Positions 17,311-26,211 of a DNA stretch of 64,000 bases are shown piece after piece. Position 1 is the first letter of the stretch. Each line of letters begins with the position of its first letter. The notes beneath the pieces were generated by a model. The model worked only from the letters and a program-made list of their open reading frames with translations, was not told where the DNA came from and made no database searches. The DNA is taken from NCBI RefSeq assembly GCF_025725665.1, contig NZ_CP107009.1, positions 496,001 to 560,000 of the forward strand, read 5' to 3'. The position numbers and the translations under genes were made by a program. This stretch comes from Halomonas sp. LR3S48 (GTDB lineage: Bacteria > Pseudomonadota > Gammaproteobacteria > Pseudomonadales > Halomonadaceae).

Positions 17311-17608
17311 CAGTCGTCGTCCGTGCGCCGTCGCCGGCGTCTGTGGATCCCAGGGTGGATGGAGTCTGCCGAGGGCCACTATACCCAATCCTCGCTGCGG
17401 CGCACAGCCGTGGCGCGCGGCCTATGCATGGAGACTGGCCGCCGCAGGGCGTATACTGGCGCGCAGATTCTTCAACCGCTTTATCAGGGCTGTTGCGTCG
17501 CCGGATGGACCATCATCTTTGCGGAGAGCGCGTCGCTTCGCCGCAGGTCCCCTTCGCCAAGCGGCGAGACATCGTGCCGAGCCGACAGCCTGACAGCCGG
17601 AGTGGCTT
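17311..17608. promoter_or_regulatory. Divergent intergenic region between ypjD-like gene and ffh
   Basis: 298 bases without a gene. On the plus strand TGGAGA (17429-17434), a 17-base spacer and TATACT (17452-17457) form a plausible sigma-70 promoter for ffh with a leader of about 145 bases. No clear hairpin or second gene was seen. Confidence 0.4.
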
Positions 17609-19018
17609 ATGTTCCAGAACCTCAGTGAGCGGCTTTCCCAGACGCTCAAGTCCATCAAGGGTCAGGCGCGCCTGACCGAGGACAACATCAAGGATACGCT
17701 GCGCGAGGTACGTCGTGCGCTGCTCGAGGCCGATGTCGCCCTGCCGGTGGTCAAGGCTTTCGTCGAGCGGGTGCGCGAACGCGCCGTGGGCCAGGAGGTA
17801 TCGAAGAGCCTCTCGCCGGGCCAGCAGTTCGTCAAGATCGTCCAGCAGGAACTCGAGGCGATCATGGGCGAGGCCAACGAGGGTCTCTCGCTCAAGGGGT
17901 CGCCCGCGGTGGTGCTGATGGCCGGCCTGCAGGGGGCGGGCAAGACCACCTCGGTGGCCAAGCTGGCGCGCTACCTCAGGGAGCGTGAAAAGAAGAAGGT
18001 GCTGGTGGTTTCCGCCGACGTCTATCGTCCGGCGGCCATCGACCAGCTCGAGACCCTGGCCGGCGAAGTCGGCGTCGACTTCTTCCCTTCGCAATCCGAC
18101 CAGAAGCCGGTGGCCATTGCTGAGGCAGCGATCAAGCACGCCAGGATCCAGTTCCACGACGTGGTGATCGTCGACACTGCCGGCCGCCTGGCGGTCGACG
18201 AGGCCATGATGGCCGAGATCGCCGAGCTGCACCGTGCCTGTCAGCCGCAGGAAACCCTGTTCGTGGTCGACGCCATGACCGGCCAGGACGCCGCCAACAC
18301 AGCCAAGGCATTCAACGAGGCGTTGCCGCTGACCGGCGTCATCCTGACCAAGGCCGATGGTGATGCACGCGGCGGTGCGGCGCTTTCGGTACGTCACATC
18401 ACCGGCAAGCCGATCAAGTTCATGGGCGTGGGCGAGAAGGTCGATGCGCTCGAGCCCTTCCACCCGGATCGGGTGGCCTCGCGCATCCTCGGCATGGGCG
18501 ACGTGCTGTCGCTGATCGAGGAGGCCGAGCGTACGGTCGACAAGAAAAAAGCCGAGCAGCTGGCCAAGAAGGTCAAGAAGGGCGAAGGCTTCGACCTCGA
18601 GGACTTCCGCGACCAGCTCCAGCAACTCAAGAAGATGGGTGGCATGGGCGGCCTGCTCGGCAAGTTGCCGGGCATGGGGCAGATGGCCGAGTTGGCCCAG
18701 GGGCCAGGGCCCGAGAAGGAGTTGGGCAAGCTCGAGGCGCTGATCAACTCGATGACGCCCCAGGAGCGGCGTAAACCCGAGATCATCAACGGCTCGCGCA
18801 AGCGTCGCATCGCCGCCGGTGCCGGACTGCAGGTGCCCGATCTCAACCGCCTGCTCAAGCAGCACAAGCAGATGCAGAAGATGATGAAGAAGGCGGGCAA
18901 GAAGGGCGGCATGCAGAAGATGATGCGCGGTATGTCCGGCATGATGGGCGGCGGGGGCCCCGGTGGCCCTGGAGGAATGGGTGGCATGGGCGGCCCTGGT
19001 GGCTTCCCGTGGCGCTGA
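17609..19018 (+). CDS. ffh: Signal recognition particle GTPase Ffh
   Basis: Binds 4.5S RNA and signal sequences of nascent membrane proteins and docks with FtsY. The 469 residues show the N domain helices (LSERLSQTLKSIKGQ), the GTPase P-loop GLQGAGKTTS, the G-domain motifs DTAGRLAVD and TKADGDARGG, and a C-terminal M domain packed with methionine. The end is a Gly-Met-Pro tail after the RNA-binding SGSR-like motif NGSRKRRIAAGAG. GGAG precedes the ATG. Its receptor FtsY is encoded at 38690 in the same window. Confidence 0.97.
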   Translation: MFQNLSERLSQTLKSIKGQARLTEDNIKDTLREVRRALLEADVALPVVKAFVERVRERAVGQEVSKSLSPGQQFVKIVQQELEAIMGEANEGLSLKGSPAVVLMAGLQGAGKTTSVAKLARYLREREKKKVLVVSADVYRPAAIDQLETLAGEVGVDFFPSQSDQKPVAIAEAAIKHARIQFHDVVIVDTAGRLAVDEAMMAEIAELHRACQPQETLFVVDAMTGQDAANTAKAFNEALPLTGVILTKADGDARGGAALSVRHITGKPIKFMGVGEKVDALEPFHPDRVASRILGMGDVLSLIEEAERTVDKKKAEQLAKKVKKGEGFDLEDFRDQLQQLKKMGGMGGLLGKLPGMGQMAELAQGPGPEKELGKLEALINSMTPQERRKPEIINGSRKRRIAAGAGLQVPDLNRLLKQHKQMQKMMKKAGKKGGMQKMMRGMSGMMGGGGPGGPGGMGGMGGPGGFPWR

Positions 19019-19152
19019 GGGTGGAACTCGATAAAAGGGTTTCAAAGTGGGGCTGATTTCCGTAGAATGCTGCGTCTTCATGGCAGGACCGTGGCTCTGC
19101 CCGCCTGCACGCTTGTAAAGAAGCGTTTGTTAAGAAAGTGACCGAATGACGC

Positions 19153-19180
19153 GAAAGCGGGTCCAAGGACCCGCTTTCCT
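19153..19180 (+). terminator. Hairpin between ffh and rpsP
   Basis: Inverted repeat GAAAGCGGGTCC (19153-19164) and its complement (19167-19178), which in practice leaves a ten-pair stem and six-base loop. The T tract is weak (CTTTCCT). A TATAAAAT box at 19227-19234, just upstream of rpsP, suggests that the ribosomal operon restarts transcription here, though no good -35 box was found. Confidence 0.55.
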
Positions 19181-19263
19181 GGCAGTTGCCGAGAATCCCG
19201 GTCGTGAGCCGGGTCCGGCGCATCGGTATAAAATGTAACCTCAACCGAAGGACAGTTAACGCC

Positions 19264-19512
19264 ATGGTTACCATTCGTCTGGCACGTGGTGGCGCCAAGA
19301 AGCGTCCCTTCTACCACCTGACCGTGACCGATTCACGCAACTCCCGCGACGGTCGTTTCATCGAGCGTCTGGGCTTCTTCAACCCGATCGCCCGCGGTCA
19401 GGAAGAGCGCCTGCGCGTCGACCTGGACCGCATCGCCCACTGGCAAGACCAGGGCGCGCAGATGTCTGACCGCGTGGCCGAGCTGGTCAAGGAAGCTCGC
19501 AAGCAGGCCTGA
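19264..19512 (+). CDS. rpsP: 30S ribosomal protein S16
   Basis: The 82-residue protein starts [20 protein letters not shown], which is the typical S16 N-terminus, and includes [16 protein letters not shown] at 19264 follows AAGGA; the longer open frame upstream is non-coding. It is the first gene of the rpsP-rimM-trmD-rplS operon. Confidence 0.98.
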   Translation: MVTIRLARGGAKKRPFYHLTVTDSRNSRDGRFIERLGFFNPIARGQEERLRVDLDRIAHWQDQGAQMSDRVAELVKEARKQA

Positions 19513-19535
19513 GCCTGTCGTGCCCGGGTGATCTC

Positions 19536-20093
19536 ATGAGCGAGCAGGCCTCAAGCAACGAGCGCGACGAGCATGTGGTGCTGGGCAAGTTGACCAGCCC
19601 CTATGGCGTCAAGGGATGGCTCAAGGTCTACTCCCATACCAGCCCGATGGACGGCATCCTCGAGTACCCGGCGTGGGTGCTGAGGCAGGGTGATGCCCTG
19701 ACGCGACATCGGTTGCTGCAGGGGCGGCGACAAGGCAAGGGGCTGGTGGTCCTGCTGGAAGGCATCGACTCGCGCGAAGCCGCCGAGCGTGCGGCCGGCG
19801 CCGAGATCCTGTTGCCCAAAGCGGAGCTGCCTGCGCTCGCCGGTGACGAGTATTACTGGTACCAGTTGGAAGGTCTCGAGGTCGTGACCCGTGAGGGCCT
19901 CGTCCTGGGTCGCGTCAAATACCTGTTCGAGACCGGCGCCAACGACGTGCTGGTGGTCCAGGGTGACCCGCAAGGGGAGCCGCCGGCCATCGACGACCGC
20001 GAGCGCCTGCTGCCCTTCCTGCCCGAAGAGGTGATCGTCGCGGTGGATCTGCCGGGAGGCAGCATGACCGTCGACTGGGATCCGACGTTTTGA
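19536..20093 (+). CDS. rimM: 16S rRNA processing protein RimM
   Basis: Assists maturation of the 30S head by binding S19. The N-terminal RimM domain has [20 protein letters not shown] and the C-terminal PRC-barrel domain has [13 protein letters not shown] and [17 protein letters not shown], ending in [14 protein letters not shown]. 185 residues, 23 bases after rpsP; its stop overlaps the TTG of trmD. Confidence 0.97.
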   Translation: MSEQASSNERDEHVVLGKLTSPYGVKGWLKVYSHTSPMDGILEYPAWVLRQGDALTRHRLLQGRRQGKGLVVLLEGIDSREAAERAAGAEILLPKAELPALAGDEYYWYQLEGLEVVTREGLVLGRVKYLFETGANDVLVVQGDPQGEPPAIDDRERLLPFLPEEVIVAVDLPGGSMTVDWDPTF

Positions 20094-20881
20094 CCATCGA
20101 AACGGATGAGTCGCCGGGCATGTGGGTTGGCGTCGTATCGCTGTTTCCCGAGATGTTCGAGGCCATTGCCCGGCACGGCGTCACGGGGCGGGCGGTCAGT
20201 CAGGGGCGGGTAGCGCTGGAGTTCTGGAATCCGCGTGACTACGCCAGCGACCGGCATCGCACCGTGGACGATCGTCCCTACGGCGGTGGCCCCGGGATGC
20301 TGATGAAGGTCGACACCCTGCGCGCGGCCATCCACGCCGCCCGCAAGCGGGCGAGCGAGGCCACGGGGCAGCGGCCCAAGGTCATCTACCTGTCTCCCCA
20401 GGGGCGCAGGCTCGACCAGCAGGGCGTACGCGAACTGGCTTCCGGTCCCCCGCTGGTGGTGGTGGCCGGACGCTATGAAGGCATCGATGAGCGTATCGTG
20501 GAGAGCGACATCGATGAAGAGTGGTCGATCGGCGACTATGTGCTCAGCGGCGGCGAGCTGCCGGCCATGGTGCTGATCGACGCCGCGGCAAGACTGGTTC
20601 CCGGTGTGTTGGGGCACCACGATTCCGCGGTCGAGGACTCCTTCAACGAAGGGCTGCTGGATTGCCCGCACTATACGCGCCCCGAGGAGATCGACGGGCG
20701 GCGGGTGCCGGATGTGCTGCTAAGCGGCCATCATGGCGAGATCCGGCGCTGGCGGCTCAAGCAGTCGCTGGGGCGAACCTGGCTGAGGCGCCCCGACCTG
20801 CTGGAAGGCAGGGCGCTGGATGCCGAGCAGCAGGCGCTGCTCGAGGAGTTCATCGAAGAATACGCCTCGCCTACCAGGTAG
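20090..20881 (+). CDS. trmD: tRNA (guanine-37-N1)-methyltransferase
   Basis: Methylates G37 of tRNAs with a G at 36, preventing frameshifts. It is a SPOUT-class enzyme with a trefoil knot: [37 protein letters not shown] and [14 protein letters not shown] are all conserved. The start is uncertain. TTG at 20090 overlaps the rimM stop and gives 263 residues, whereas ATG at 20120 gives a protein starting [13 protein letters not shown], which is how the family usually begins. Neither has a strong ribosome site. Confidence 0.96.
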   Translation: MTIETDESPGMWVGVVSLFPEMFEAIARHGVTGRAVSQGRVALEFWNPRDYASDRHRTVDDRPYGGGPGMLMKVDTLRAAIHAARKRASEATGQRPKVIYLSPQGRRLDQQGVRELASGPPLVVVAGRYEGIDERIVESDIDEEWSIGDYVLSGGELPAMVLIDAAARLVPGVLGHHDSAVEDSFNEGLLDCPHYTRPEEIDGRRVPDVLLSGHHGEIRRWRLKQSLGRTWLRRPDLLEGRALDAEQQALLEEFIEEYASPTR

Positions 20882-21035
20882 ATCGGGGCGGAGGTGCAGG
20901 ACGCCGGCTCACGCTGAGCTCGCGGACTTGCGTCACCCATCATCTCCCGCGCTCTCGAGCCAGGCTCGAGCGCCGGGATCACGCACCGCTCTGCTTGTAA
21001 TGAGCGGCGGTGCCGAACATTGAGGAGTTTACGTC

Positions 21036-21392
21036 ATGAGCAGCAAGAACAAGGTGATCCAGGCGCTCGAAACCGAGCAGATGAGCAAGCAGGTGCCGGA
21101 TTTCGCTCCGGGCGACACCATCGTTGTCCAGGTCAAGGTCAAGGAAGGCAACCGTGAGCGTCTGCAGGCCTTCGAAGGCGTGGTGATCGGCAAGCGCAAC
21201 CGCGGCCTGAACTCCGCCTTCACCGTGCGCAAGATCTCCCACGGTGTCGGCGTCGAGCGCACCTTCCAGACCTACAGCCCGCTGGTCGACTCCATCGAAG
21301 TCAAGCGTCGTGGTGACGTGCGCCAGGCCAAGCTGTACTACCTGCGTGAGCGCAGCGGCAAGTCTGCCCGTATCAAGGAAAAGCTCTCCTGA
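21036..21392 (+). CDS. rplS: 50S ribosomal protein L19
   Basis: 118 residues with the L19 signatures [34 protein letters not shown] and [25 protein letters not shown] strong GAGGAG site lies before the ATG. It sits 154 bases after trmD; that gap contains an imperfect palindrome around CTCGAGCC-A-GGCTCGAG (20954-20970) that could tune read-through. It is the last gene of the operon, before a strong hairpin. Confidence 0.98.
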   Translation: MSSKNKVIQALETEQMSKQVPDFAPGDTIVVQVKVKEGNRERLQAFEGVVIGKRNRGLNSAFTVRKISHGVGVERTFQTYSPLVDSIEVKRRGDVRQAKLYYLRERSGKSARIKEKLS

Positions 21393-21424
21393 TCCGGGTT
21401 GGCTGACGGCGCTTGCGCGCCATC

Positions 21425-21468
21425 GCGAAGCCCCGCCACCGCTCACGCGGGGCGGGGCTTCGCTGTAT
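21425..21468 (+). terminator. Terminator of the rpsP-rplS operon
   Basis: A perfect 13-bp stem (21425-21437 with 21451-21463) encloses a loop that can itself pair as CCGC/GCGG. It is followed by TGTATTG. The hairpin ends 17 bases before the xerD start. Confidence 0.75.
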
Positions 21469-21479
21469 TGGGCGATGAC

Positions 21480-22382
21480 ATGACACACGACCCTCAGTCC
21501 CTTGCCCTTGTCGAGACGTTCCTGGACGCCCTATGGCTCGAGCGCGGGGCGAGCGAGCATACCCTGGCGGCCTATCGCCGGGACCTGGAGGCCTGGTGCG
21601 CTCGCTTGGCGGAGGCGGGCGATACGCTGCTTGCGCCGGGCGCGGGCCTGCTGCCGACCTGGCTCGACGAGCGTCGTGCCGCCGGCTACCAGTTGCGCAG
21701 CAATGCCCGGTTGCTCTCCAGCCTGCATGGCTTCTACCGCTGGGCGCTGGCCGAGGAGCGTATCGAGCGCGATCCGCTGGCCGAGGTGCGCCTGCCACGG
21801 GTGAGGCCCAACCTGCCCGATACTCTCGAGGAGGACGAGGTGGAGCGCCTGCTCGCCGCGCCTGACCTTGCCACCGATATCGGCCTGCGTGACCGCGCCA
21901 TGCTCGAGATTCTCTACGGCTGCGGCCTGCGTGTGTCGGAACTGGTGGGCCTCAGCGTGGATGCCGTCAACCTGCGCCAAGGCGTGGTGCGGGTGCGGGG
22001 CAAGGGCGACAAGGATCGACTGGTCCCACTGGGGGAAGAGGCCGTACACTGGCTGACGCGCTATCTGCGCAGCGCCCGTGGTGCGCTGATGAGCGACGTG
22101 ACGCGGCCGGCGCTGTTTCCCGGGCGCGGCGACAACTGCATGACACGTCAGACCTTCTGGCATCGGATCAAGATCCACGCGCGCACGGCCGGTATCGCGC
22201 GACCGCTGTCGCCGCATACGCTGCGGCATGCATTCGCCACGCATCTGTTGAATCATGGGGCCAACTTGCGTGTCGTACAGCTGCTGCTCGGTCACAGCGA
22301 CCTGTCGACCACGCAGATCTATACCCACGTTGCGCAGGCACGACTCGAAGCCCTGCATGCCGACCATCATCCTCGAGGCTGA
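21480..22382 (+). CDS. xerD: Tyrosine site-specific recombinase XerD
   Basis: With XerC it resolves chromosome dimers at dif. The 300 residues comprise the N-terminal SAM-like core-binding domain and the catalytic domain with the full set Arg151, Lys175, His246, Arg249, His272 and Tyr281 (SPHTLRHAFATHLL, LLGHSDLSTTQIYTH). Spacing matches E. coli XerD, where Arg148 and Tyr279 are known. ATG at 21480 was chosen because the longer frame runs through the rplS terminator. It is followed 3 bases later by dsbC, the classic xerD-dsbC pair. Confidence 0.96.
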   Translation: MTHDPQSLALVETFLDALWLERGASEHTLAAYRRDLEAWCARLAEAGDTLLAPGAGLLPTWLDERRAAGYQLRSNARLLSSLHGFYRWALAEERIERDPLAEVRLPRVRPNLPDTLEEDEVERLLAAPDLATDIGLRDRAMLEILYGCGLRVSELVGLSVDAVNLRQGVVRVRGKGDKDRLVPLGEEAVHWLTRYLRSARGALMSDVTRPALFPGRGDNCMTRQTFWHRIKIHARTAGIARPLSPHTLRHAFATHLLNHGANLRVVQLLLGHSDLSTTQIYTHVAQARLEALHADHHPRG

Positions 22383-22385
22383 ATC

Positions 22386-23141
22386 ATGATCGCGTTATCC
22401 CATCGTCTTGCCGGTTCCCTGTTTGCCCTGGCCGTTCCCCTTGCAGCGTTCCTGTTACCCGCCGCCGCCCTGGCCGATGGTGCCGAACGCCTGGCCGAGC
22501 GTCTGCAGGTCAGCGGCCAGTCGATGCCCGTTGCCAGTGTGCACGAGACGCCACTGGAGGGCTTCTATCAGGTGCGCCTGGAAACCGGCGAGGCGTTCTA
22601 CAGCGATGCCGAGGGCAAGTTTTTTCTGGTCGGTGACCTCTACGAGAATGGCGAGGGTGGGCTGACCAACCTGACCGAGCAGTCGCGCAACGTGGAGCGC
22701 GCCGAGCAGCTCGCCCAGGTACCCGAGAGCGAGCGGGTCGTGTTTCGCGGCACCGGCGAGAGCCGTGCCACGCTCGTCGTGTTCACCGATACCACCTGCC
22801 CCTATTGCCGGCAGTTCCACGAGGAGGTGCCGGCACTCAACGAGATGGGCATCGAGGTGCACTACCTGGCATTTCCGCGTGCCGGTATGAATTCCCAGGG
22901 GGCCAGGATACTCGAGCAGGTCTGGTGTGCCGACAATCGCAGCGAGGCAATGAACGCGGGCAAGCGGCAGGAAGCGATTTCAGGTAGCGCCGACTGCGAC
23001 AATCCGGTCGAGGATCAGTATCATCTGGGCATGGCCATGGGCGTGCAGGGCACGCCGGCCATCGTGTTGCCAGATGGACGGCTGGTGCCGGGCTACGTGC
23101 CAGCCGAACGCCTCGCCGACATGCTCGGCTTGGCAGAGTGA
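22386..23141 (+). CDS. dsbC: Thiol:disulfide interchange protein DsbC
   Basis: Periplasmic disulfide isomerase. A signal peptide spans residues 1-31, ending in AAALA-DG. The N-terminal dimerisation domain is followed by a thioredoxin fold with the active site CPYC (138-141), the cis-proline loop QGTPAIV (Pro224) and a second, structural cysteine pair (181 and 204) as in E. coli DsbC. 251 residues. It lies three bases after xerD and is probably transcribed with it. Confidence 0.95.
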   Translation: MIALSHRLAGSLFALAVPLAAFLLPAAALADGAERLAERLQVSGQSMPVASVHETPLEGFYQVRLETGEAFYSDAEGKFFLVGDLYENGEGGLTNLTEQSRNVERAEQLAQVPESERVVFRGTGESRATLVVFTDTTCPYCRQFHEEVPALNEMGIEVHYLAFPRAGMNSQGARILEQVWCADNRSEAMNAGKRQEAISGSADCDNPVEDQYHLGMAMGVQGTPAIVLPDGRLVPGYVPAERLADMLGLAE

Positions 23142-23216
23142 TATAAGCGACGGCAGACCATGAGCTGCCGAATGCAACCGAATGCTGGACATTGACACCA
23201 TCAGGGGAGCAGGACA

Positions 23217-24533
23217 TTGAAACCGGTGAGAGTGGGAATCTGTGGTCTGGGTACCGTCGGCGGCGGCACCTTCAACGTGCTGACGCGCAACGCCGACGAG
23301 ATTGCGCGGCGTGCCGGCCGCCCGATCGTCATCGAGCAGGTAGCGTTGCGCAGCACCAACCCGGAGTGCGACCTCACCGGTATCAAGACCACCAACGACA
23401 TCTTCGAGGTGGCCCGCAACCCGGATGTCGACGTGCTCGTCGAACTGGTCGGCGGCTATGACGTGGCCCGCGAGCTGGTGCTTACCGCCATCGCCAATGG
23501 CAAGCACGTGGTTACCGCCAACAAGGCGCTGATCGCAGTGCACGGCAACGAGATCTTCAAGGCGGCCCACGAGCAGGGCGTGATCGTCGCCTTCGAAGCT
23601 GCCGTGGCAGGCGGCATCCCGGTGATCAAGTCGCTGCGCGAAGGGCTCGGCGCCAATCGTATCGAGTGGCTGGCCGGCATCATCAATGGCACCGGCAACT
23701 ATATCCTCACCCACATGCGCAGCGAGGGGCGTGCCTTCGAGGACGTGCTCGCTGAAGCCCAGGCGCTGGGCTACGCCGAGGCCGACCCCACCTTCGATGT
23801 CGAGGGTATCGACGCCGCTCACAAGCTCACCATCCTGGCCTCGATTGCCTATGGCGTGCCGCTGCAGTTCGATAAGGCCTACACCGAGGGCATTTCCCGG
23901 GTGACGGCCGAGGACGTCGAGCAGGCCGACAACCTGGGCTATACCATCAAGCACCTGGGCATCTCCAAGCGCACCGAGCATGGGCTGGAGCTGCGCGTGC
24001 ACCCGACGTTGATTCCCAAGGAGCGCCTGCTGGCCAATGTGCACGGCGTCAAGAACGCCATTGCCATCATGGGCGATGCCGTGGGCCCGACGCTCTACTA
24101 CGGCGCCGGTGCCGGCTCCGAGCCGACCGCCTCGGCGGTGGTCGCCGATCTGCTCGACGTGGCCCGCGACATCACCACCGATCACCATTACCGCGTGCCC
24201 TACCTGGCCTTCAGCGGCATCGGCGAGGGAGACGGCGGCATGCCGATCCTGCCCATGGAGGACATCGTCACCGCCTACTACCTGCGACTGTTGGCAGTGG
24301 ACCGCCCCGGGGTGCTGGCACGAGTGGCGACCATCCTCTCCGAGCAGGGTATCTCCATCGAGGCGCTGGTGCAGAAGGAGGCCACCGAGGGCGAGCTGGT
24401 GCCGATCATCCTGCTGACCCATAGCTGTCGCGAAAAGCAGATGAACGAGGCGATCCGCCATATCGAGTCGATGGCCGACATCGCCGGACCGGTCACACGG
24501 ATTCGCGTCGAGTCGCTGGACGAGCAGGAGTAA
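23217..24533 (+). CDS. hom: Homoserine dehydrogenase
   Basis: NAD(P)H-dependent reduction of aspartate semialdehyde to homoserine, the entry to threonine and methionine. The Rossmann motif GICGLGTVGGGTFNVL is followed by VTANKALI and the catalytic-domain hallmark GIINGTGNYILTHM. A C-terminal ACT domain (LRLLAVDRPGVLARVATILSEQGISIE) suggests feedback control by threonine. The monofunctional 438-residue form lacks an aspartokinase domain. It starts with TTG at 23217, preceded by AGGGGAGCAGGA; no ATG fits. thrC follows after 4 bases. Confidence 0.97.
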   Translation: MKPVRVGICGLGTVGGGTFNVLTRNADEIARRAGRPIVIEQVALRSTNPECDLTGIKTTNDIFEVARNPDVDVLVELVGGYDVARELVLTAIANGKHVVTANKALIAVHGNEIFKAAHEQGVIVAFEAAVAGGIPVIKSLREGLGANRIEWLAGIINGTGNYILTHMRSEGRAFEDVLAEAQALGYAEADPTFDVEGIDAAHKLTILASIAYGVPLQFDKAYTEGISRVTAEDVEQADNLGYTIKHLGISKRTEHGLELRVHPTLIPKERLLANVHGVKNAIAIMGDAVGPTLYYGAGAGSEPTASAVVADLLDVARDITTDHHYRVPYLAFSGIGEGDGGMPILPMEDIVTAYYLRLLAVDRPGVLARVATILSEQGISIEALVQKEATEGELVPIILLTHSCREKQMNEAIRHIESMADIAGPVTRIRVESLDEQE

Positions 24534-24537
24534 AGGC

Positions 24538-25926
24538 ATGCGCTACATCAGTACTCGCGGGCAGGCGCCTGCGCTCTCCTTCGAAGAGGTCGTGCTGACC
24601 GGCATGGCCAGTGACGGCGGGCTCTACGTGCCGGAGCAGATTCCCCAGCTCACGAATGAAGATCTCACGGCAATGGCCGGGCTCTCCTACGCCGAGATCG
24701 CCTTCCGCGTGATGAAGCCGTTCGTCAACGGCGAGATCGACGACGAGACGTTCCGCGGCATCGTGCGCGACGCCTACGCCACTTTCAGCCACGATGCCGT
24801 GGTGCCGCTCAACCAGCTCGACGCCAACCATTTCCTGCTCGAGCTGTTCCACGGCCCGACGCTGGCGTTCAAGGACGTCGCCCTGCAGCTGCTCGGCCGC
24901 ATCCTCGACCACTTCCTGGCCAAGCGCGGTGAGCGCGCAGTGATCATGGGTGCCACCTCGGGCGATACCGGCTCGGCGGCGATCGAGGGCTGCCGCCACT
25001 GCGACAATCTCGACATCTTCATCCTGCATCCGCACAACCGCGTCTCCGAGGTACAGCGCCGCCAGATGACCTCGGTGCTGGCCGACAACGTGTTCAACAT
25101 CGCCATCGAGGGCAACTTCGACGACGCCCAGGCCATGGTCAAGGCGAGCTTCGCCGACCAGGGCTTTCTCGACGGCACGCGCCTGGTGGCGGTGAACTCG
25201 ATCAACTGGGCGCGCATCATGGCCCAGATCGTCTACTACGTGGCGGCCGGCGTGGCGCTGGGTGCGCCCCATCGCCAAGTCAGCTTCTGCGTGCCTTCGG
25301 CCAACTTCGGCAACGTCTTCGCCGGCTACATGGCCTACCGCATGGGCCTGCCGGTCAAGCAGTTCATCATTGCCACCAACGCCAACGACATCCTGCATCG
25401 CACGATTTCCGAAAACGATTTCTCCAAGCAGGAGCTCAAGGCGACCCTGGCGCCCTCGATGGATATCGTGGTGTCGTCCAACTTCGAGCGCCTGCTGTTC
25501 GAGGCCTACGAGCGCGACGGCCACGCCGTGGCGGCGCTGCTCGAGCGCTTCCAGTCCGAGCCAACGGCGCTGGCCGAGGCGCCGCTGGCCAGGCTGCGCA
25601 AGCTGTTCGCCAGCCATAGCGTCGATGACACCACCATCCTCGAGGTGATCCGCGAGGCGCACCATCGCACCAAGGAACTGCTCGATCCGCACACCGCCAC
25701 CGGCTACCGTGCCGCCGAGCGTGCCCGGATCGATGCCGAGACGCCGATGATCACGTTGGCCACGGCCCACCCGGCCAAGTTTGCCGAGGCGGTGGTCAAG
25801 GCGGGCTTCCCTGGCGTGCCGCTGCCGCCGCACATGGACGACCTGCTGGAGCGGAAGGAGCGCTACACCGTGCTACCGGCGGAGCTGGCGAAGGTACAGG
25901 CGTTCGTTGCCGAGAACCGGCGGTAG
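24538..25926 (+). CDS. thrC: Threonine synthase
   Basis: PLP enzyme converting O-phosphohomoserine to threonine. The 462-residue long form opens with MRYISTRGQ. The PLP lysine is Lys112 in HGPTLAFKDVALQ, followed by the cofactor-binding loop GATSGDTGSAAIEG. It is separated from hom by 4 bases and forms a hom-thrC operon; no thrB is nearby, as in Pseudomonas. It ends next to a long palindromic repeat. Confidence 0.97.
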   Translation: MRYISTRGQAPALSFEEVVLTGMASDGGLYVPEQIPQLTNEDLTAMAGLSYAEIAFRVMKPFVNGEIDDETFRGIVRDAYATFSHDAVVPLNQLDANHFLLELFHGPTLAFKDVALQLLGRILDHFLAKRGERAVIMGATSGDTGSAAIEGCRHCDNLDIFILHPHNRVSEVQRRQMTSVLADNVFNIAIEGNFDDAQAMVKASFADQGFLDGTRLVAVNSINWARIMAQIVYYVAAGVALGAPHRQVSFCVPSANFGNVFAGYMAYRMGLPVKQFIIATNANDILHRTISENDFSKQELKATLAPSMDIVVSSNFERLLFEAYERDGHAVAALLERFQSEPTALAEAPLARLRKLFASHSVDDTTILEVIREAHHRTKELLDPHTATGYRAAERARIDAETPMITLATAHPAKFAEAVVKAGFPGVPLPPHMDDLLERKERYTVLPAELAKVQAFVAENRR

Positions 25927-25948
25927 GCATACGCTAACCGTCGCCGGT

Positions 25949-26092
25949 CGGCTCGGGGCTGATCCGGCGACAGGTCTATGCGGGGGCGCTGTGAACCCAT
26001 CCCTGGGCGCTACCGATTCCATCCCTGGAGTCGGACCCCCGCTACGACCTGTCCCCGGCGCCCCTCGCATCGAGACCAGCCCGAGCGAGTGT
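25949..26092. repeat. Long palindromic intergenic repeat, copy 1
   Basis: Between thrC and recJ. The arms GACAGGTctatGCGGGGG (25969-25986) and CCCCCGCtacgACCTGTC (26036-26053) pair across a centre containing GTGAACCCATCCCTGGGCGC and CATCCCTGG. Pairing extends outwards through GCTCGGGGCTG and CAGCCCGAG. The core matches the elements at 33924-34029 and, inverted, 60932-61114. As RNA it would fold into one long hairpin and may end thrC transcription. Confidence 0.8.
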
Positions 26093-26211
26093 CAGTGACG
26101 ACAGTATCGTGCGAAGGTAGGTTCGGCGCCCTTGTGTAAGGCTATCCCGAGAAGCCGCACCGCGATTTCCATAAGTCGGCCGCAAAATCCGTCATGTAAA
26201 AGGAGCCACGC

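Noticed and set aside
16510..17388. A longer start for the CcsA-like protein at 17388
   Set aside because: The added 26 residues are hydrophilic and Pro-rich and would separate the first membrane helix from the N-terminus; ATG at 17310 fits the family better.
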